Shown piece after piece: positions 55,453 through 61,189 of a DNA stretch of 64,000 bases (positions are counted from its first letter, which is position 1; the number at the start of each line of letters is the position of its first letter). Origin of the DNA: Spirochaetales bacterium. GTDB lineage: Bacteria > Spirochaetota > Spirochaetia > SZUA-6 > JAFGRV01. Both the position numbers and the translations under genes were made by a program. The notes below the pieces were generated by a model. The model did not search any database and was not told the DNA's origin. It worked only from the letters and a program-made list of their open reading frames with translations. Where the stretch lies: positions 1 to 64,000 of the forward strand of contig JAFGKU010000131.1 in assembly GCA_016928415.1 (NCBI GenBank), read 5' to 3'.

Positions 55453-56916
55453 TTACACACGCTCCTTTTCGGGATTCGAATCTTTGCCGGATCCGGTCTC
55501 GCCCGGTTCCTGTATCAACCCGTCCGCAGCGAGCTTTTCCTTCCCTTTCTTGATCAACGCGGCAACCGGAATCTTGGAGGTGCAGACATACGTGCAGAGG
55601 TTACAGTCCACGCAGTCTTCAATACGGTACTGCACGAGCTTTTCATTGATGATGTTCCTTTCCGCATACCTGTGTAAAAGCTGCGGCAGCAGCCGTGAAG
55701 GACACACGTCGGCGCAAAAACCGCAGGAAATGCATGCCCTTTCCTCACCATTGATATTCGTATCCAGTTTTTTGCCGAACGGCAGGAAAGAGGCTACAAA
55801 CACGGGTGTTATGGAATCCTTTCTCATACCGGGACGGGCGAAAGCCAGCAGTTCGCCTTCATGATTCTCCGGGACGGCTATTATCTGGTGCATCTTTTCC
55901 GTCAGGGGCCGGTCCAGGTCATCCAGGGCCTTCCCGTTCAAAACGCTGTTCATGATGAAGCGGACACTCTTCGGCACGGCCGTTTTCCCCTTGAGAATAT
56001 CTTCCAGCAGGGTGCCCAACCTCAGCCGGTAATGGCGGTTCTGCTCAAACCCGCTGCCGCTGAAGGCAACAACCCGCTCCACGAGAGGTTTCTTTTTTAC
56101 CACCGCTTCGTAGATGTGAACAATATCCTGAAGGTTAAAAACAGGGATATTCCGCGTGTGAGTGTTTATGCCCGGGATCGAAGAAATGAGAATGTTCCTG
56201 TTATCCTGCGGATACTTCGGTTTTACCCCGTATACTGAAATCTTTTGATCGGAAGAAAAATTTGAGGCCAGTTCTTTTATTATTTTTTTTTGGTTTCTGC
56301 TCAATACCACATGAACCCGGGCCCCTTGAAATGCGACTCCCAAAATCTTTAATCCCGTGATGACGGATTCCATTCCCGCATCACCAAGGAGAGCCTGAAT
56401 GGAAACATTAAAAACATCGGAATCCGTATGAGCCACGATGATGTCTTTTACATCCTTCTTCCCGATTCGCGAACTGTTGAACCGTGTCGGTATACCATTG
56501 GATCCCAACGAGCTCACACCTGAAATGTATAAAATCTCATCCAATTCATCTTCCGTCATTTTATCCCAGGCGGACGGGGAATTATGGGCAGGGGCCCACT
56601 CCTCTGACTGCCCGGGTTTAATGATGACGGCAGCCGTCTTAACACCATTAAGCGTAATTTTTTTTACGGATTCCACCATTCCCGAAATGGAAGAATGAAT
56701 GGGGCTTGAGAGCGAATTATCGTCCCTGGCGATAAGCTGTCCGGTCAATACCTTCTGCCCCACTTCCACGCAAGGCATTGCTTCCTCGAATCCGTCTCTC
56801 TTCAGCGGCAGGATAACCTTATCAGGAAGAGGCAGTGTAACGGTTTCCTCCCGCGGCTGCCCCTTGAACCGTTTAAAACGGTACCCGCCCCTGAAAGTTA
56901 TGCTTTTAATTTTCAT
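55453..56916 (-). CDS. NqrA/RnfC-type subunit with two 4Fe-4S motifs
   Basis: A 487-residue subunit whose N-terminal half resembles NqrA and the flavin/NADH-binding part of RnfC (FRGGYRFKRFKGQP, then SSISGMVESVKKI). The C-terminus carries two [4Fe-4S] motifs typical of RnfC and absent from NqrA: CISCGFCADVCPSRLL and CVDCNLCTYVC. The neighbours (nqrB, C, D, E and an NqrF-type end) look like NQR, so this first subunit gives the system a mixed character. It starts 28 bases after the triheme cytochrome gene and abuts the NqrB gene with no gap. Confidence 0.9.
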   Translation of the reverse strand: MKIKSITFRGGYRFKRFKGQPREETVTLPLPDKVILPLKRDGFEEAMPCVEVGQKVLTGQLIARDDNSLSSPIHSSISGMVESVKKITLNGVKTAAVIIKPGQSEEWAPAHNSPSAWDKMTEDELDEILYISGVSSLGSNGIPTRFNSSRIGKKDVKDIIVAHTDSDVFNVSIQALLGDAGMESVITGLKILGVAFQGARVHVVLSRNQKKIIKELASNFSSDQKISVYGVKPKYPQDNRNILISSIPGINTHTRNIPVFNLQDIVHIYEAVVKKKPLVERVVAFSGSGFEQNRHYRLRLGTLLEDILKGKTAVPKSVRFIMNSVLNGKALDDLDRPLTEKMHQIIAVPENHEGELLAFARPGMRKDSITPVFVASFLPFGKKLDTNINGEERACISCGFCADVCPSRLLPQLLHRYAERNIINEKLVQYRIEDCVDCNLCTYVCTSKIPVAALIKKGKEKLAADGLIQEPGETGSGKDSNPEKERV

Positions 56917-56944
56917 AGCCTACAATAAATGATATTTCTTTTTT

Positions 56945-57388
56945 TTACCAATTCTTACTACCGGTCTTAACAGGCATGCTGCCCGTTTTCTCATCAAATG
57001 AATGACAATTCAGGCACGCGCCATTATAATTGGAAATAAAATGATTATCTTTCGGGTTATGGAAATGAGCTTTATGCAGAATGAGTTCCAGCTTTCCGGC
57101 TTTTGCCCCTTCCTTATGGCACATAAAACAATCCTTGGGCACATTTTTCACGATTTTATCGATTTTAGGATGCCCTTCCAGCTTGCCCAATGAAACATTG
57201 AGCCTGTAATCCAGCTTGTCGTTTATCTTTTTATGGCAGTCCACACACCCATTGGGATGGTCGTCTTTTACCGTGATTCCAGGTAAAAAAGGCGGCTCTT
57301 TTTTGGTAGCGCTCATTAATAACAATGCGGCCCCCGATATAACCACGAAAAATACGATAAAAAACAATACCCGCGTTATCTTTTTCAT
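56945..57388 (-). CDS. Triheme cytochrome c
   Basis: A 147-residue exported protein anchored by an N-terminal hydrophobic helix (IVFFVVISGAALLLM). Three heme-attachment motifs are visible: CVDCH (48-52), CFMCH (87-91) and CLNCH (125-129). Extra histidines (44, 73, 105, 108, 110, 116) could serve as axial ligands. It resembles small c7/NapC-type carriers. It is the first gene of the 16-gene run and 28 bases before the NqrA/RnfC gene. In Methanosarcina a multiheme cytochrome (MmcA) similarly precedes rnf, which is a useful analogy, not proof of the same role. Confidence 0.88.
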   Translation of the reverse strand: MKKITRVLFFIVFFVVISGAALLLMSATKKEPPFLPGITVKDDHPNGCVDCHKKINDKLDYRLNVSLGKLEGHPKIDKIVKNVPKDCFMCHKEGAKAGKLELILHKAHFHNPKDNHFISNYNGACLNCHSFDEKTGSMPVKTGSKNW

Positions 57389-57509
57389 CTTCTTCTCATC
57401 TCCTTATATCTATGGAATTAATAATGACATAAGGGAAACCACTACTCATTTCCCTTTACATTAACCGTATTGTAATCATAATGAAAAAAAAGCAAAAAAT
57501 CAATATTTC

Positions 57510-57540
57510 TTGACAAAATTGATATAATATTCGATATAAA
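57510..57540 (+). promoter_or_regulatory. Promoter of the monoheme membrane protein gene (upstream candidate)
   Basis: TTGACA at 57510-57515 with GATATA (57533-57538) at 17 bases or TATAAA (57535-57540) at 19. A second candidate (57543-57571) lies just downstream. Confidence 0.35.
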
Positions 57541-57542
57541 AT

Positions 57543-57571
57543 TTGACTTTACCCAAGGTAAGAAATAATAT
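57543..57571 (+). promoter_or_regulatory. Promoter of the monoheme membrane protein gene (downstream candidate)
   Basis: TTGACT at 57543-57548 and TAATAT at 57566-57571, 17 bases apart. The spacer contains the inverted repeat TTACC-CAA-GGTAA, a possible operator overlapping the promoter. Confidence 0.45.
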
Positions 57572-57627
57572 ATAATTTATTTTATGGGTATTCCAGATTA
57601 CCCAGGTACCCAGAAAGGAATAAACTT

Positions 57628-58362
57628 ATGTTTTTCAAGAATGTTGAAGGTTTGAAGAGAATTCCATTAAGCTCAAAACTGGGCTTAACGGCTTTTCTTC
57701 TTATTGCCGGCATCGGCTATCTCTTTGGTTTTTTAAATATCTACCTTACTTACAGCCCGGTAGACCGGCAGCCCGGCCTTTCATTAGAAGATATCAGCCT
57801 TTCCTTTTACGGCGCGAGGGAAACTACCAAGCTTGAAAAAGCGATAGACGGAACCATGAAAGACTACTTTGAGTCTGATAATGATTACAATGCCGTGAAG
57901 GAATGGATCCAGTCAGGAGCGGACGGGAGCACATTTGAACTGGTCCAGAAAATATTTGATTCAAGCTGCACAACGTGTCATTCCAAAGAATCGGAAGTTG
58001 CCGGCATTGTAACGGCTAACTATGATGATGTTAAGGAATTACTCATCCAGGATACGGGGAAATCACCGGTAAGGCTGGTTTCATTAAGCCACACGCATAT
58101 ACTGGCTACCCTGGCCATCATTTTCGCATTGGCCCTGGTATTCTCCTTTACATCCTTCAAGGAAATCTGGAAAATCATTGTTATCGTGGGCTCATTTCTT
58201 TCCATTGTTTTAGATGTGGGGTCCTGGTGGCTCGCCAAATTATCACCCGCATTTTCTATCCTTGTAATTGCAGGAGGTGTATCATTGGCCCTTTCTTTCC
58301 TCGTTCTTATCCTGCTTTCACTTTACGATATATGGCTGAAAAAGGAAAAAGCAGGCGCCTGA
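57628..58362 (+). CDS. Heme-binding membrane protein with one CxxCH motif
   Basis: A 244-residue protein with an N-terminal transmembrane helix, a periplasmic domain with one heme motif CTTCH (114-118), and three further helices (LVSLSHTHILATLAIIFALA with two histidines near the membrane face, then IWKIIVIVGSFLSIVLDVG, and the last). The histidines could hold a b-type heme as well. It is divergent from the triheme-Nqr operon and may be its electron partner or regulator. I do not recognise a named family. Ribosome site AGAAAGGAA precedes the start. Confidence 0.7.
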   Translation: MFFKNVEGLKRIPLSSKLGLTAFLLIAGIGYLFGFLNIYLTYSPVDRQPGLSLEDISLSFYGARETTKLEKAIDGTMKDYFESDNDYNAVKEWIQSGADGSTFELVQKIFDSSCTTCHSKESEVAGIVTANYDDVKELLIQDTGKSPVRLVSLSHTHILATLAIIFALALVFSFTSFKEIWKIIVIVGSFLSIVLDVGSWWLAKLSPAFSILVIAGGVSLALSFLVLILLSLYDIWLKKEKAGA

Positions 58363-58394
58363 AACAAAGGTAGGAAAAAATAACGGGATAGAGT

Positions 58395-58443
58395 CCTCGA
58401 AAAACCCCTGGCATTCATAATGAATAAAAGAGGTTTTTAGAGG
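58395..58443. terminator. Hairpin terminator, derived from the dispersed repeat
   Basis: Arms CCTCGAAAAACCCCT (58395-58409) and AGAGGTTTTTAGAGG (58429-58443), two mismatches, with a perfect inner ATTCAT/ATGAAT extension. The sequence of the arms is like the ends of the dispersed element. It lies between the convergent heme-protein and response-regulator genes, so it can stop transcripts from both sides. Confidence 0.6.
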
Positions 58444-58447
58444 CGGT

Positions 58448-58816
58448 CTATATATAATTTTTTATCAATGCAACAAGTTTATCCGTTTCCACGGGTTTAT
58501 TGATGAATTCCTCGGCACAGATATCATCTTTATTGAAATCAAAGGCATATTCCCTGTTGATGGCGGTAAAAACGAATATGGGCAGTTCGGGGTTCTTTTC
58601 CTTAATTTCCCCCGCCGCCTCAAAACCGCGGGTTTTTTTCTCCGGGAACATGACATCCAGCAGAACAAGATCAGGAGATACTTCATCAATCATCGCCTTC
58701 CCCTTTTCAACCGTATCGGCAGAATGGATTTCGTATCCTTCATGACTTAATAAAGCGCCGACGGTTTCAAGAATATCCTCATCATCGTCGATAATCAGGA
58801 TTTTTTGCTTGTCCAT
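58448..58816 (-). CDS. Single-domain response regulator (receiver only)
   Basis: A 122-residue receiver with acidic pocket DDDEDILETV, acceptor Asp in LVLLDVMFPEKK, Thr in FVFTAINRE and the switch Lys in INKPVET. No output domain, so it may act by phosphotransfer or protein binding, as CheY-like and Spo0F-like proteins do. The start MDKQKILIID has GAGGAGG upstream; a longer frame to 58855 lacks one. It directly follows the kinase gene and ends at the hairpin terminator. It is the natural partner of that kinase. Confidence 0.92.
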   Translation of the reverse strand: MDKQKILIIDDDEDILETVGALLSHEGYEIHSADTVEKGKAMIDEVSPDLVLLDVMFPEKKTRGFEAAGEIKEKNPELPIFVFTAINREYAFDFNKDDICAEEFINKPVETDKLVALIKNYI

Positions 58817-58867
58817 TTTTTCCTCCTCTTCATGATGTCCCGTTATAGACTGCAATTTTTTACTGTT

Positions 58868-60226
58868 TTAGTCAATATTACTTTCGACTTCACCCCTTTT
58901 GCATGGATGGTAAATATGAAAAGACGTACCCCGGTCCTGCTCTGAATAAACGGAGATACTCCCGCCAAGAGCCTCAACAGCCCGCTTGATAATGGAAAGT
59001 CCCAGTCCGGTACCATCGCGTTCAATCTTCCGCGCCCTTTGCGTCCTGTAGAATTCCTCGAATATTTTATCCATTTCTTCGGGCAGAATTCCGATTCCCT
59101 CGTCCTGCACCGTAATGTGTACCATGGCATTTTTTTGCTCAGCAATGATTGAAATGGTACCGCCTTCCCGGGAATATTTAATCGAATTTGAAATGAGATT
59201 GCCAAGAATAATATTAAGCAGGTCCCTGTTGGAAGTCAGGACAATATCATTATAACAATTCACGGAAAACTTCATCTTCCTGTCCCTGGCCCTGGCAGTA
59301 AAAAGATCGATATTATAATCTATAATTTCACGCAGATTGATTTCCTGGCTTATATATTTCGCGTCTTCTTCCGACTTCATATACGCGTAATCGATCATTT
59401 CATCTATTATTGTCAGTAGATTATCGATCCGCCGGTTGGCTTTTCTCAAAATCTCGTCAGTTTTATCCGGGATTTCCCCCGTGATGCGTTTAAGCACCAT
59501 TTCAATAAAACCTTTTAAAGCCGCGATGGGGCCGCGAATTTCGTGTGTTACCTGCAGGATGAAATTCGACTTGATCTTGTCCAGGCTTTTATAGCGGTTC
59601 AACTCAACTTCCACGCTCTTACCGCGCTGTTCAATCCTCGATTTAATGCTTGTACTGAGATAACCCGTTATGACAAGGGTCGAAATAAGCCCGAAGGCCC
59701 GGACAGGTGTCAGGTCATGATAAGCCTGTTGTGAAACCGGATACAACCCAAAATGGGGCAGCAGGGAAAAATATTCCGCAAAGGTAACGGAAATAAAGGC
59801 GACAAGCAGAACACTGAGGTAAAAAATAACAACCCTGCGTGAGAAAATGAAGGCGGTGAGCATGATGTGGAATACGAAAAAATAAATGAAGGGATTTTCA
59901 AGGTAGCCTGTAAAAAATATAAGGAGGAACAAAAGAATATAATCACAGATTACCTGTACGTGAAAGAGAACATTCATTTCCTGCCGGGAAAGTATTTTCT
60001 TTTTTAAAACAAAAAAGTAAACGGTAAAAAAAAGATTGAGCAGGAACAGAATGCTGTTCAGGATATACAGATTCAGAAACGGAATATCGTACTTAAGTGA
60101 AAAAAATACCGTCAGAAGGGCGATAAAGACACCGAAACAGGCAATCCACCGTAATATGATAAACCAGCTTAACAGCCTGTTAATATCGGTGAATTGTTTT
60201 AATACCTTTGTTTTAGGATTCATCAT
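58868..60226 (-). CDS. Sensor histidine kinase with multi-helix membrane domain
   Basis: A 452-residue kinase. The first 200 residues hold about six hydrophobic helices without an obvious periplasmic sensor domain. The kinase part has the phospho-His H in THEIRGPIAALKGF, and ATPase boxes NIILGNLISNSIKYS, DEGIGIL and GTGLGLSIIKRAV. It overlaps the ferritin-like gene by 4 bases (ATGA), so sensing may be linked to that protein. The receiver-only gene downstream is the probable target. The signal is unknown. Confidence 0.92.
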   Translation of the reverse strand: MMNPKTKVLKQFTDINRLLSWFIILRWIACFGVFIALLTVFFSLKYDIPFLNLYILNSILFLLNLFFTVYFFVLKKKILSRQEMNVLFHVQVICDYILLFLLIFFTGYLENPFIYFFVFHIMLTAFIFSRRVVIFYLSVLLVAFISVTFAEYFSLLPHFGLYPVSQQAYHDLTPVRAFGLISTLVITGYLSTSIKSRIEQRGKSVEVELNRYKSLDKIKSNFILQVTHEIRGPIAALKGFIEMVLKRITGEIPDKTDEILRKANRRIDNLLTIIDEMIDYAYMKSEEDAKYISQEINLREIIDYNIDLFTARARDRKMKFSVNCYNDIVLTSNRDLLNIILGNLISNSIKYSREGGTISIIAEQKNAMVHITVQDEGIGILPEEMDKIFEEFYRTQRARKIERDGTGLGLSIIKRAVEALGGSISVYSEQDRGTSFHIYHPCKRGEVESNID

Positions 60227-60669
60227 GAATATTCGGACACTATGTTCTTTATATTTTCTATCTGTAATTCCTTGAATTTCACCAATGAGGCGAACAATTC
60301 CTTTTGGGCGGCAGTTACGAGCCTGTCATGGATCGATTGGTAAAAACCTTTTAATTTTTCCTCATAGTCTAAAATTTGAGCGGCAATATCCGAGGGGGTG
60401 GATTCCCTGGTAATTTTCTTCTGCGGCACGATTTCCTCATCCTTATAGCCCAGGGCGTGCAGCATCCACTCGGTCCTGCCGTATTTTTCTATCTGTATAT
60501 TTTCCAAAATGGAAAGCCGTTCTATATGGTTCTCCTTCAACTGGTTAATGATTTGTTTTGATTGCGTATTTTTTAAACCGAATTCCGCAACATCATAAAG
60601 GTCCGTCAATTTTTTTTCCCACGCGACCGTAATTTTCAGGATATCCTTCAAATCAGTGTAAGAAATCAT
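60223..60669 (-). CDS. Ferritin-like four-helix protein
   Basis: A 148-residue helical protein resembling the ferritin/rubrerythrin fold by helix pattern (AWEKKLTDLYDVAEFGLK, ENHIERLSILEN, YEEKLKGFYQSIHDRLV, FKELQIENI). The usual ExxH metal ligands are not complete, so metal binding is uncertain. It might be a sensory partner of the kinase it overlaps by 4 bases. Transcribed from a promoter with a perfect -10 about 90 bases upstream. Confidence 0.6.
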   Translation of the reverse strand: MISYTDLKDILKITVAWEKKLTDLYDVAEFGLKNTQSKQIINQLKENHIERLSILENIQIEKYGRTEWMLHALGYKDEEIVPQKKITRESTPSDIAAQILDYEEKLKGFYQSIHDRLVTAAQKELFASLVKFKELQIENIKNIVSEYS

Positions 60670-60757
60670 TCCGTTCTTACCTCCCCTTTTTCAAAATACC
60701 TGTATGCCGGAACATGATCGCCGGCAACATAATTTCCCGGCTGCCGCAGCATAGCTT

Positions 60758-60786
60758 ATTATAGTATAATTATGCATCAAAGACAA
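60758..60786 (-). promoter_or_regulatory. Promoter of the ferritin-like/kinase/regulator operon
   Basis: Minus strand TTGTCT (60781-60786), 17 bases, TATAAT (60758-60763), about 90 bases before the start. Confidence 0.55.
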
Positions 60787-61049
60787 TAATATACCGTGTG
60801 GACACCTGCCGGGTATTGCGGGAAAATTCGACAATTTACTCCAGAAAAAGACAAAAGTTTCGCATTTCGCAAAACAGGCATACGTATTAAAATGTAGACA
60901 ATGAGTATGAAGGACGGTTACCGCCCTGAAAATTACTCAGTAAAGGGGAATTAAAAAACAAAAGATTAAATCAAGTTTAATTTGAAAAACCAGCGGAGTT
61001 CCCGGGTTTTTCATTGAATTTCCTTTTACATTGCAGGGGTTTATAAAAA

Positions 61050-61157
61050 GGCACCTCTAAAAACCTCCTTATTAGAGCCGATAGCCGAATCAAAACCCTT
61101 TTGAAATTGGGGTTTTTAGAGGTTGCCCAGAATAAATCGTTAGTTTTTAGAGGTGCC
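61050..61157. repeat. Dispersed inverted-repeat element copy C
   Basis: A 108-bp element with perfect ends GGCACCTCTAAAAACC at the left and GTTTTTAGAGGTGCC at the right, closely matching copy B near 30.6 kb in the interior (GCCGAATCAAAACCC and GGGGTTTTTAGAGGTTGCCC). It lies between the promoter region and the GH3 start codon, so it would be transcribed into that gene's leader and can fold into a long hairpin. Confidence 0.78.
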
Positions 61158-61189
61158 TAAAAGTTATTAAAAAAAAACAGGAGGATATG

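Larger units (their letters stand above)
60670..61189. other. Non-coding region with promoter and dispersed element
   Basis: No gene is seen in about 520 bases. It contains a minus-strand promoter for the ferritin-like/kinase operon (60758-60786), a weak hairpin (TGAAAAACC and GGTTTTTCA near 60981-61012), the intact dispersed element copy C at 61050-61157, and the AGGAGG ribosome site of the GH3 gene. Confidence 0.5.
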
